Position numbers and translations under genes: made by a program. A stretch of 64,000 nucleotides of DNA from Cystobacter fuscus DSM 2262 (GTDB lineage: Bacteria > Myxococcota > Myxococcia > Myxococcales > Myxococcaceae). The DNA is taken from contig NZ_ANAH02000009.1 of the NCBI RefSeq assembly GCF_000335475.2, positions 434,001 to 498,000 of the forward strand, given 5' to 3'. A model generated the notes under the pieces. The model ran no database searches. It was not told the origin of the DNA and saw only the letters and a program-made list of their open reading frames with translations. Below are positions 9,822 through 16,784 of this stretch, one piece after another; the stretch's first letter is position 1; every line of letters starts with the position of its first letter.

Positions 9822-10388
9822 TGCTGTAACTCCTTCTCGGGTTGAGCGGTAACTCCCGACAGGATACGCATGCCGCATCCGACGGTTGACGGGTCCCTTG
9901 CTGGGCGGGCGGCGGAGGCTGCCTTCGCTGCGCCTCGCCTCATTGAAGGCGTCCGCTGGTCGTCTCCACTGGGGACTGACTGGGCTTGGTCATGGAGTGG
10001 GCGCCCGGCCAGGCCCTGGACGCATGCGCACTGGCCGTTTTCTTCACCGCCCGCCGAGTCCGGGACTTGCGCTCTTCCGTCTTCTCCGTGGTCCGAGGAA
10101 TGGAAGGCGGGAGTTTCACCACCAACCGCACGTCTTCATCATCCCCAGAGCATAGGAAGGATTGAAGGCCTGTTGAGGGCGGAGGGCAGGTGCCGAGCGT
10201 AACTCCGGCGGGGAGGTACGTCCCGGCGGGTGGACGCGTAGCGGCCAGGCATCGGAGGCTGCTACGCCCGCCTGCCAGTGGCTCAGAGTCCGTCGGATGG
10301 TGACTCCGGGAACTGTCGGGGTCACCCGGTGTTTTCCGGGACTGGGCTTCCTTATGGGAAGAGTAATACGCTCGCCAGGAGGCTCTCC
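9822..10388. other. Divergent intergenic region before the toxin gene
   Basis: A 567-base stretch between the MDR reductase and the lipoprotein toxin. Short open frames here are Arg/Ser/Pro-rich and unconvincing. The last 20 bases carry the toxin's ribosome site (CAGGAGG). I could not identify a promoter. It may mark the left edge of the accessory island that ends at tRNA-Asn. Confidence 0.5.
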
Positions 10389-11060
10389 ATGAAGCTGGCC
10401 AAGACGGTGGTGTTGGCGGTGTTCTTCATCGGATGCGCGACGACCCAGAGACCGGATGGGCCGGGGACGGGAGGCTCTGGCCCTTCGTCCTCACCGGGGG
10501 CCAAGCCCGCCGTGAAGAAGGAACTTCCCTGGTTGAACGTACCAGGCGGACGGATGAAGACGACCCTCTTCTACGGCCCCTGGCAGTGTCGCCGGGAGTT
10601 CATGAACGGGTGCCAGAGGGAGTGCGCCAGCGAGGGTCACACGCTCAAGGGGTGCATGTGGCTGGCCGATCTCAAGTTCGACTGGGAGGGTCGCCTCGTT
10701 GTCTTGCCCGTTCCCGTCACGGCCGGGAGCCGTTACGGCATCTATCACTGCTGCTGCTATTACCCCGAGCTGTCACCCGAGGACAATGCAGCTCAACGCA
10801 AGGCGTGGAGCAGGTTTCGGACTTCCTTCCGGAAGGCCTGGAGCGAGAAGTTTGGTCAGTGGCCCGAGCAGGCCGGGGTGTCCTGGCCGGGGCACCACAT
10901 CCGAGACCTCTGGCACGGCGGGGACCCGGTGGACCCTAACAACATCTTCCCCGCGCAACCGGACGTTCACGAGGTGTACAACGATCAGTATCCCGCCTGT
11001 TACGGCGGCAAGTCCCCCTGGAATACAGTGGGTCCCAACCTGCCTTACACGGACAATTGA
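10389..11060 (+). CDS. Lipoprotein toxin with C-terminal HNH-like nuclease motif (SitA-like)
   Basis: Start ATG at 10389 behind a CAGGAGG site; 223 residues. Residues 1-15 are a signal peptide with a lipobox (FFIGC, Cys16 lipidated), then a Gly/Pro/Ser-rich linker to about 45. A cysteine-rich middle holds C67, C75, C79, C89 and C121-123. Residues 167-194 carry PGHHIRDL, H176, DPNNIFP and H194, the layout of HNH/endonuclease-VII-type polymorphic toxin domains (GHH, WHH, LHH relatives). The next gene is a SMI1/KNR4 protein, the commonest immunity fold for such toxins. A lipoprotein signal joined to a toxin domain plus adjacent immunity matches SitA, the swarm-inhibition toxins that myxobacteria pass between siblings by TraA/TraB outer-membrane exchange. 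Nuclease activity and delivery are inferences. Confidence 0.8.
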   Translation: MKLAKTVVLAVFFIGCATTQRPDGPGTGGSGPSSSPGAKPAVKKELPWLNVPGGRMKTTLFYGPWQCRREFMNGCQRECASEGHTLKGCMWLADLKFDWEGRLVVLPVPVTAGSRYGIYHCCCYYPELSPEDNAAQRKAWSRFRTSFRKAWSEKFGQWPEQAGVSWPGHHIRDLWHGGDPVDPNNIFPAQPDVHEVYNDQYPACYGGKSPWNTVGPNLPYTDN

Positions 11061-11062
11061 CG

Positions 11063-11542
11063 ATGGCCACGTCCATGAGCCGCTTGCTCGAAGAGGTCTC
11101 CCGCGACCACTTCCCGTATTCCCCCGCCACGTCCGAGGAGATCGAGGAGTTCGAGCGGCGGGTGGGCTGGCGGTTGGACGCGGATCTGCGGGCTTTCTAC
11201 CTGCACTGCAACGGGGCGGAGCTGATTGATCGGTTGCCGGATGCCCCCTACCGCATCCTCCCACTGTCACAGGTTGTCCGGGCGCGAGTGGCCATCTTCG
11301 GGAAGAAGAACGACGATGACGCGCATGGGCCCGCGTCGATGTGGGCCATCTGCGACGTCCAGGACGGCAACTACGTACTGGTGGACGTGGCCCGTGAGGA
11401 GAACGACCGCTACCCCCTGACGGACGGCTATCACGAGGCATGGCCCAACCCGAAATACTGCGGGCCAGTCGCTAGCTCTTTCTCGGAGTTCTTGGAGCAG
11501 GTGCTGCGCACCCGGCGCGGCCTCTACTGGTTGGGGGAATGA
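11063..11542 (+). CDS. SMI1/KNR4 (SUKH) family immunity protein
   Basis: Two bases after the toxin stop comes an ATG at 11063; a TTG at 11057 overlapping the stop is an alternative start. The 159-residue product opens with SEEIEEFERRVGWRLDADL and FYLHCNGAEL, the SUKH signature (E-x-E-x-x-hydrophobic followed by a Y/F-x-x-x-NG turn), then PYRILPLSQV and YVLVDVA strands. Soluble, no signal peptide, as expected for an immunity protein that meets the toxin in the cytoplasm. Tight coupling to the upstream gene suggests co-translation and a cognate toxin/immunity pair (SitI-like). Confidence 0.88.
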   Translation: MATSMSRLLEEVSRDHFPYSPATSEEIEEFERRVGWRLDADLRAFYLHCNGAELIDRLPDAPYRILPLSQVVRARVAIFGKKNDDDAHGPASMWAICDVQDGNYVLVDVAREENDRYPLTDGYHEAWPNPKYCGPVASSFSEFLEQVLRTRRGLYWLGE

Positions 11543-11571
11543 ACCTCTGGAACTGCCGCCCAGGAGGCTAC

Positions 11572-12515
11572 ATGTACGTGCCAAATCCGATGTTCGTGGT
11601 CGCGTTACTGCTTTTCTACTTCACATCACGAGCCCGGTGGTCGTTGGCTTGTTCCTTGCCGGCTTCATCTGGCTGTTCAAGGCGGCGGTGGGACGCGCCC
11701 TGGATAAGCGGATTGAGAGCCTCAAGATTGAAGGGCAGCAGCAGACTGAGCGGCTGACGGCGGAGTGGCAGGCGCAAGGACAGCAGCAGACGGAGCAGTT
11801 GAAGGCGGTGTTGCAGCTCGAAGTGCAACGGGACGTCGAGCGGCTGAAGGCCGAGCTGCTGGTGAAGGGACAGCACCAGCTAGAGCAGTTGCGTGCAGAG
11901 CTGAGTGCGCGCAATGAGGCCATCCGGCATGAGATGCAGAAGCAGTTCTTGCGTGCTCAGCTCGCCACGTCGAAGACGCACGAGGTGTACGCGAAGCTCA
12001 TTGAACTCGTCTTGCACACCGAGGGTGCCATCGGCGGGTTGTGGGGCGCTAGGTTGGTGACGGACTACTCGACGTACAGCATCGAGCAACTGGAACAGGT
12101 GCTCAAAGAGGCGCGTCCTGGTGGCGAAGAGCAAGAGGAGATTCTCGCCATCCTCAAGGAGGAGAAGAGGGCGGGCCTCAAGCGTATCAAAGAGGTTCTG
12201 CGCCGCCGGGAGTTGGAAGAGGCTAAGCGCCAGCACACTGAGGCAAAGAACCACCTCATCCACAACCGTATCTTCGTAACTAAGCGAGTGCGGGAACTTG
12301 CGGATGAAGTTCTGCGCCAGCTGGGGTCGGCATGGACAGCCGTGCATATGGCTACGGACGCCCCAGGCTCAGGCCCGTGGCATGAGAAGTAAGACACGGC
12401 AATAGATGCAGCTGCGAAGACAATTGGTGAACTGGAGGATGCGATGCAGGCGGATCTCATGCCAGAACTCGTTGGGCCGGTGCCAACCTCGACGACGGAC
12501 ACGGGAACAAAGTGA
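11572..12515 (+). pseudogene. Membrane-anchored coiled-coil protein broken by a frameshift and an in-frame stop
   Basis: A near-ideal ribosome site (CAGGAGG, five bases before ATG 11572) starts a frame that encodes MYVPNPMFVVALLLFYFTS and then loses protein character near 11628. The adjacent frame takes over at about 11631 with SPVVVGLFLAGFIWLFKAAVG, a membrane segment, and continues through a long Gln/Glu/Leu coiled coil (residues about 40-130) and a helical C-domain to TAA at 12390-12392. Adding one base near 11630 joins the two. After the TAA the same frame continues for 40 clean codons (DTAIDAAAKTIGELEDAMQ and on) to TGA at 12513-12515. So the ancestral gene probably spanned the whole interval. 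The intact core 11637-12392 could still yield 251 residues from a GTG. Function unknown; it follows the immunity gene by 29 bases. Confidence 0.65.
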
Positions 12516-12530
12516 GCCGCTCACCGTGTC

Positions 12531-12836
12531 CTAAGCAGGGGTGGGAATCTTCGCCGGGACGGCGCGTGTCGCGTAGAAGCGCCGTGTGGTAACCGGGCTC
12601 TTGTGGTTGAGGAAGGCCGCCACCGAGGCCGGGTCCGCCCTCTTCTCGATGGCCCATGTGGCGACCGAGTGCCGGAACCGTCCCTGGGTGAAGGGCGGGA
12701 TGCCGGCCACCGTGCAGGCTCCCTTGATGGCCAGGGGGTATTTCTCGAAGCTGAACGGCTTCCGCTCCACCAGATGTTTTCCGGCCTCCAACACCTCGGC
12801 GGATACGGCGGTGCATTTCAGGTCCTCAACTTCCAC
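12531..12836 (-). pseudogene. C-terminal fragment of a tyrosine recombinase (phage-type integrase)
   Basis: About 100 codons remain. They include the RFRHSVATWAI stretch (catalytic Arg-His region), LNHKSPVTTRRFYA with the second His and the Tyr nucleophile in its usual place, and a short Pro-rich tail. The first motif reads TQGRFRH where active enzymes usually have HxLRH or HxxR. The whole N-terminal core-binding domain and first catalytic Arg are missing, and the first residues abut the end of a toxin remnant. It lies about 380 bases from the 3' end of tRNA-Asn, a usual integration site, so it is likely the relic of the integrase of the adjacent island. Confidence 0.75.
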
Positions 12837-12943
12837 ACGCTCGCCCGACGGCGAACGTGCAAGCAGGCGATCACCGTGATGCTCTGCTCACTCAACACGT
12901 AGAAGACCGCATATGGGAAGCGGCGCAGGAGTGCGCGGCTCAC
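12818..12943 (-). pseudogene. C-terminal remnant of a RelE/ParE-type toxin
   Basis: A 41-codon frame starts with GTG at 12943, sharing GTGA with the antitoxin stop. It encodes LLRRFPYAVFYVL followed by ITVIACLHVRRR, which is the last beta-strand pair and the basic tail of RelE/ParE toxins. The N-terminal half of a normal 95-100 residue toxin is absent, so an internal deletion has removed it while keeping the stop/start overlap. Almost certainly inactive. Its end runs into the integrase fragment. Confidence 0.7.
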
Positions 12944-13122
12944 AGCGACTCGAGAATGCGCGTCTTGACCACGTCCCAGGACTCTCCCCCCTCAGGGTCC
13001 GCATCCAACTCGGCCAGCCGTCTCTCGAGTTCGGCGAGCTGCTCCGGCGCGGTCTCCACCTGCTCGGGAGGGGCAGCCTCGCCGTCCCACAACTCCGCAA
13101 TCTGCTGGATGCGCTCTGCCAT
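12940..13122 (-). CDS. Small antitoxin, addiction-module component family
   Basis: About 60 residues from ATG 13122 (MAERIQQIAELWDGEA); GTG at 13137 is an alternative. The ending ELERRLAELDADPEGG then SWDVVKTRIL is the signature of the small antitoxins paired with RelE/ParE toxins (TIGR02574/PF09720 type). It reads directly into a truncated toxin, so it is an orphan antitoxin that may still bind its promoter or neutralise a related toxin elsewhere. It sits between tRNA-Asn and the integrase relic. Confidence 0.75.
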   Translation of the reverse strand: MAERIQQIAELWDGEAAPPEQVETAPEQLAELERRLAELDADPEGGESWDVVKTRILESL

Positions 13123-13169
13123 GCTCGGGTGCTGCACCTACCGCTTGAGCTTCACGGGTAGGAGAGGGC

Positions 13170-13204
13170 AAAAGAAAAGGGCGCCAGACTTTCGTCTGAC
13201 GCCC
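13170..13204 (-). terminator. Terminator after tRNA-Asn
   Basis: An inverted repeat with GGGCG and CAGAC arms (13179-13189) and their complements (13194-13204) surrounds a 4-base loop. Read on the minus strand it is followed by a T-rich tract, the complement of AAAAGAAAA at 13170-13178. It begins nine bases past the 3' end of tRNA-Asn. Confidence 0.8.
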
Positions 13205-13212
13205 TGTTTCAG

Positions 13213-13285
13213 CTCCCCGACGTGGACTCGAACCACGGACCTAGTGATTAACAGTCACCCGCTCTACCGGCTGAGCTATCGGGGA
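13213..13285 (-). tRNA. tRNA-Asn (GTT)
   Basis: A complete 73-base cloverleaf: acceptor arms TCCCCGA/TCGGGGA, D-arm with AGCTCAGCCGGTAGAGC, anticodon loop CTGTTAA reading GTT, and a T-arm with GGTTCGAGTCC. Discriminator G; CCA is not encoded. Likely attachment site of the degraded element to its left. Confidence 0.97.
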
Positions 13286-13408
13286 ATATGTCCGCTGCGT
13301 GGTTGCCCGGGTGGGCCGCCGCGACAACGAGGTGCTTTCTAGAGAACGGAGTCTCTCCTGTCAACAACCTGTTTCGACCCACTCGCACGACTTCGCTCGA
13401 TTCCCTGG

Positions 13409-14629
13409 TTGGCCCTCGAAGGACTCGCCTCCCTCGTCACCGCCTCCCTCTCCCAGGTCCTCTCGGGCCAGCCCGTGGAACGGGTCCTCGACCGCACCCT
13501 CCGCGCCCATCGCCACCTCTCCCGGGACCAGCGCCAGGTCCTCGCCGAGGCCCTCTTCAACGTCTCCCTGTGGCGGCGCCGGCTCGGCTTCCACCTCGGG
13601 ACCCCGGAGGACGCCCCCGGCTCCTCCCTCCTCTACGCATTCCTCCACCTGCTCGCGGGCCTTCCGTCCGATGTGGCCGCCCGGCTCGCCGAGGTCGGCA
13701 CGCCGCCCCCCCTCGTCCCGGACGCGCCTCCGTCCCTCGCCCTGCGCTGCTCCCTCCCCGACTGGCTCGCCGACCACTTCGCCCGGGAGTGGGGCCCCGC
13801 CGCCGAGGACTTCTGCTCCCACCTCAATGTCCCCGGCCCCATTACCCTCCGGGTCAACCGCCTGCGCACCGACCGCGACTCCCTCCAGTCCCGGCTGCGC
13901 TCCGAGGGTGTCGAGACCCGGCCCGGCCTCCTCAGCCCCCTGGCGCTCCACGTCGTCGGCCCTCGGCCCAACCTCTATGGACTCGCCTCCCTGCGCGAGG
14001 GCCTCTTCGAGGTGCAGGACGAGGGCAGTCAGGTCCTGGGGCTGCTCGTCGAGCCCCGCCCCGGGGAGACCGTGCTCGACCTGTGCGCGGGGGCAGGGGG
14101 GAAGACGCTCCAGCTCGGCGCCGCCATGGAGAACCAGGGCCGACTGCTGGCGTATGACCCGGATGCCGGGCGGCTCGACCGCCTCCTGCAGCGCTGTGCC
14201 CGGGCGGGTCTCTCCAACGTCCACCTGCTGCGCGCTCCCCCCGAGGGACTGCTCGTGGACCGGGTATTGGTGGATGCCCCGTGCTCGGAGCTGGGCCCCC
14301 TGCGGCGCGGACCGGACCTGCGCTTCCGTCTCGCTCCCTCCTCCCTGTCCGAGCTGCCCCGGGTCCAGCGGGAGATCCTCGCTCGGGCCCGCCCGCTCGT
14401 GCGCCAGGGGGGCCGTCTCGTCTACGCGACCTGTACCGTCAACCGTGCGGAGAACGAGGACCTGGTGCTCGCTTTCCTGCGGGACGCCCCCGAGTTCCGG
14501 CTCGTGCCGGCGGAGGGCTCCGGCGCGCTGCCCGACTCGTGCGCCCGGGACGGCTTCTGGGTCTGCGCGCCGCACCTGCACGGCTGCGATGCCTTCTTCG
14601 CGGCCGTATTGGAGCGGACGGCGGGGTGA
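13409..14629 (+). CDS. RsmB/NOP-family RNA cytosine-C5 methyltransferase
   Basis: A 406-residue SAM-dependent methyltransferase. The N-terminal 120 residues are helical and NusB-like (VERVLDRTLRAHRHLS), as in RsmB. The catalytic half has the SAM motif VLDLCAGAGGKT, the motif IV cysteine in VDAPCSELG and the motif VI cysteine in YATCTVNRAENE, so both catalytic cysteines are present. It modifies rRNA or tRNA cytosines; the exact target is not deducible. The best start seems to be TTG at 13409, because no ATG or GTG fits the frame upstream of the conserved region. It diverges from tRNA-Asn. Confidence 0.9.
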   Translation: MALEGLASLVTASLSQVLSGQPVERVLDRTLRAHRHLSRDQRQVLAEALFNVSLWRRRLGFHLGTPEDAPGSSLLYAFLHLLAGLPSDVAARLAEVGTPPPLVPDAPPSLALRCSLPDWLADHFAREWGPAAEDFCSHLNVPGPITLRVNRLRTDRDSLQSRLRSEGVETRPGLLSPLALHVVGPRPNLYGLASLREGLFEVQDEGSQVLGLLVEPRPGETVLDLCAGAGGKTLQLGAAMENQGRLLAYDPDAGRLDRLLQRCARAGLSNVHLLRAPPEGLLVDRVLVDAPCSELGPLRRGPDLRFRLAPSSLSELPRVQREILARARPLVRQGGRLVYATCTVNRAENEDLVLAFLRDAPEFRLVPAEGSGALPDSCARDGFWVCAPHLHGCDAFFAAVLERTAG

Positions 14630-14712
14630 CAGGGGAGCAGGGGGGAGGTTGCCGTCTGGACACCCCTGTTCGAAGCACGGGCGCATCGCGTCCCGGGTGG
14701 TATGAAGCGCCT

Positions 14713-15612
14713 GTGCGTTGGCTCAAACCCCTTCCCCTGCGTCCTCGCGACAAAGTCCAGATCGTCGCCTCCGCCGGCCCCTTCGACGTCCCGGCCTTCG
14801 AGAAGGGCCTGGAGGTGGTCGGACAGCGCTATACGCCCACCTATCGGCCGGATCTCTATGACGCCTGGCGTTACCTCGCCGGGAGCGATGCCCGCCGGGC
14901 CGAGGAGCTGTCCGGGGCGCTCTCCGATACCTCGTCCCGCGCCATCTTCTGTGCCCGGGGTGGCTACGGCTCCATGCGTCTGTTGCCGTCGCTGTCCCTC
15001 AAGGACCTCGCCCCCTCCGCCCTGGTGGGCTTCTCCGACATGACGTCCCTGCACGCGGTGCTCCAGGCGGCGGGGCGCGTCTCCATCCACGGGCCCGTCG
15101 TCACCCACCTGGGGATCCAGCCCCCCGCCGTCCAGGACTACCTCTTCCGTCTCCTCGAGTCCCCCGAGCCTCCTCCGCCCCTCCGGGGCACGAGCTTCTA
15201 TGTGCCGGGCGTCGTCGAGGGGCCGCTGCTCGGGGGCAACCTCTCCGTCTTCTCGCGGCTGCTGGGCACGCCCTACCTGCCGCCGCTCGACGGTGCCATC
15301 CTCCTGCTCGAGGACGTGGGCGAGAAGCCCTACCGGCTCGACCGGATGTGGACGCACTTGAGGCTCGCGGGCGTCTTCGAGCGCGTGCGCGGCATCGTGC
15401 TCGGCCAGTTCACCGACTGCGAGAACAAGGACGGGCCCTACAGCTCCGCGGATGTCCTGCGCTCGCTCGCCGAGGAGACGGGACTGCCGTGCGCGGCAGG
15501 CTTCCCCATCGGCCACGACACGCCCAACTATCCCGTCGCCCTGGGCACCCACGTGCGCCTGGATGCCGGCGCCGCCCTGATCACCTTCCTCGAGGGCGCG
15601 GTCCAGGCATGA
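14713..15612 (+). CDS. LD-carboxypeptidase (peptidase S66 family)
   Basis: A 299-residue protein starting at GTG 14713 (RWLKPLPLRPRDKVQIVA); the open frame upstream is low-complexity. It has the S66 layout: nucleophile region ARGGYGSMRLLP, GFSDMTSLH, GGNLSVFSRLLGTPY, LLEDVGEKPYRLDR and the histidine motif GFPIGHDTPNYPVALG. It removes the terminal D-Ala from murein tetrapeptides in peptidoglycan recycling; no signal peptide, so cytoplasmic as in LdcA. The stop overlaps the next start (ATGA), implying translational coupling with the serine hydrolase and the downstream murein peptide ligase. Confidence 0.92.
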   Translation: MRWLKPLPLRPRDKVQIVASAGPFDVPAFEKGLEVVGQRYTPTYRPDLYDAWRYLAGSDARRAEELSGALSDTSSRAIFCARGGYGSMRLLPSLSLKDLAPSALVGFSDMTSLHAVLQAAGRVSIHGPVVTHLGIQPPAVQDYLFRLLESPEPPPPLRGTSFYVPGVVEGPLLGGNLSVFSRLLGTPYLPPLDGAILLLEDVGEKPYRLDRMWTHLRLAGVFERVRGIVLGQFTDCENKDGPYSSADVLRSLAEETGLPCAAGFPIGHDTPNYPVALGTHVRLDAGAALITFLEGAVQA

Positions 15613-16784
15613 GCTCGCACCCCATCGCCCAGCTCCAGCAGGTGCTCGACGAGGCCGTCACGCTCGGCATCTTCCCGTCCGCCCAGGCCGTGGTGTTGCA
15701 CCGGGGCGTCCAGGTCTTCGGTGGGGTGGCGGGGCCCGTCACTGGCGACACGCGCTTCGATCTGGCCTCCCTCACCAAGGTGCTCAGCACCACGGCGCTC
15801 TTCCTGCGCCTGTGGACCGAGGGCAAGGTGGGCCCCGAGACGCCCGTGGCGCGCTTCTTCCCCGGCTCGCCCGTGGGGGACGCCGGCGCCACCGTGGCCG
15901 ATCTGCTCTACCACCGCTCGGGGCTGCCCCCCTTCGTGCCCTTCTTCGCCGAGGCGCTCTCCTCCACCCCCGAGCTGTTGGACCCCGCCTGTCCCTCCGC
16001 CACGCGCGCCCGGGTCCGGGACGAGGTCCTCCAGGCCGCCGCGCGCACGCCGCTCGCGGCCCCGTGGCGCACCCGCACCGCCTACAGCGACGTGGGCTTC
16101 ATCCTCCTCGGTGAGATCCTCGCCCGGGTGGGGGGCGCGCCGCTGGACATCCTCTTCTCTCGCCATGTCGCCGGGCCGCTCGGGCTCGGCGCGCGCTTCC
16201 ACCGGCTCACGGACTTCCCCACCAATGGTCTCGTCGCGCCCACGGGTGCCACCCGTCCGCGCGAGCCCGCTCCCGGTCAGGAGACGATGTGGGGCGAGCT
16301 TCCATCCCGGCCCGCCGTCCTCGGCGAGGTGGATGACGACAACGCCTGGGTGATGGACGGCGTGAGCGGTCATGCGGGCCTCTTCGGCACCGCGGTGGAC
16401 GTGGCGCGCTTCGGCCAGGCCATCCTCGCCGGGTGCGCGGGGGACGCGGCGATCGCCCCCGGGCCGCTCTGGTTCCGCGCGCTCGCCACGGATCCACTCC
16501 TGCCGGGCAGCACGCGCTCCATGGGCTTCGACTCCCCCTCCGAGGGCCTGTCCAGCGCGGGCCACTTCATCGGCGACACGCCTCCGGGCGCGGTGGGGCA
16601 CCTGGGCTTCACCGGCACCAGTCTCTGGGTGGACCTGCGCCGCTCGCTCGTGGTGGCGCTCGTCACCAACCGCGTAGCGCATGGCCGCAAGGAAGTGCGC
16701 ATCCGCGACTTCCGCCCCGTTTTTCATGACCTCGTCGTGGATTCCCTCGGGCTCGACGACCTCACCCCGAAAGCACATGGCTGA
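15609..16784 (+). CDS. Serine hydrolase of the beta-lactamase/penicillin-binding fold (class C type)
   Basis: A 391-residue protein with ATG at 15609 overlapping the previous stop. It has the three active-site boxes of the PF00144 family: SLTK (Ser nucleophile plus Lys), a YSD tyrosine box, and GHLGFTGT in the KTG position. No signal peptide is visible, so it probably acts in the cytoplasm. Placed between an LD-carboxypeptidase and Mpl, it is likely an esterase or amidase acting on muropeptides or peptides; a resistance beta-lactamase is less likely without an export signal. It overlaps the mpl start by eight bases. Confidence 0.9.
   Translation: MSSHPIAQLQQVLDEAVTLGIFPSAQAVVLHRGVQVFGGVAGPVTGDTRFDLASLTKVLSTTALFLRLWTEGKVGPETPVARFFPGSPVGDAGATVADLLYHRSGLPPFVPFFAEALSSTPELLDPACPSATRARVRDEVLQAAARTPLAAPWRTRTAYSDVGFILLGEILARVGGAPLDILFSRHVAGPLGLGARFHRLTDFPTNGLVAPTGATRPREPAPGQETMWGELPSRPAVLGEVDDDNAWVMDGVSGHAGLFGTAVDVARFGQAILAGCAGDAAIAPGPLWFRALATDPLLPGSTRSMGFDSPSEGLSSAGHFIGDTPPGAVGHLGFTGTSLWVDLRRSLVVALVTNRVAHGRKEVRIRDFRPVFHDLVVDSLGLDDLTPKAHG

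Noticed and set aside
12888-13100. A 70-codon minus-strand frame overlapping the antitoxin
   Set aside because: Arg/Ser/Pro-rich shadow; the antitoxin frame carries the recognised family signature.
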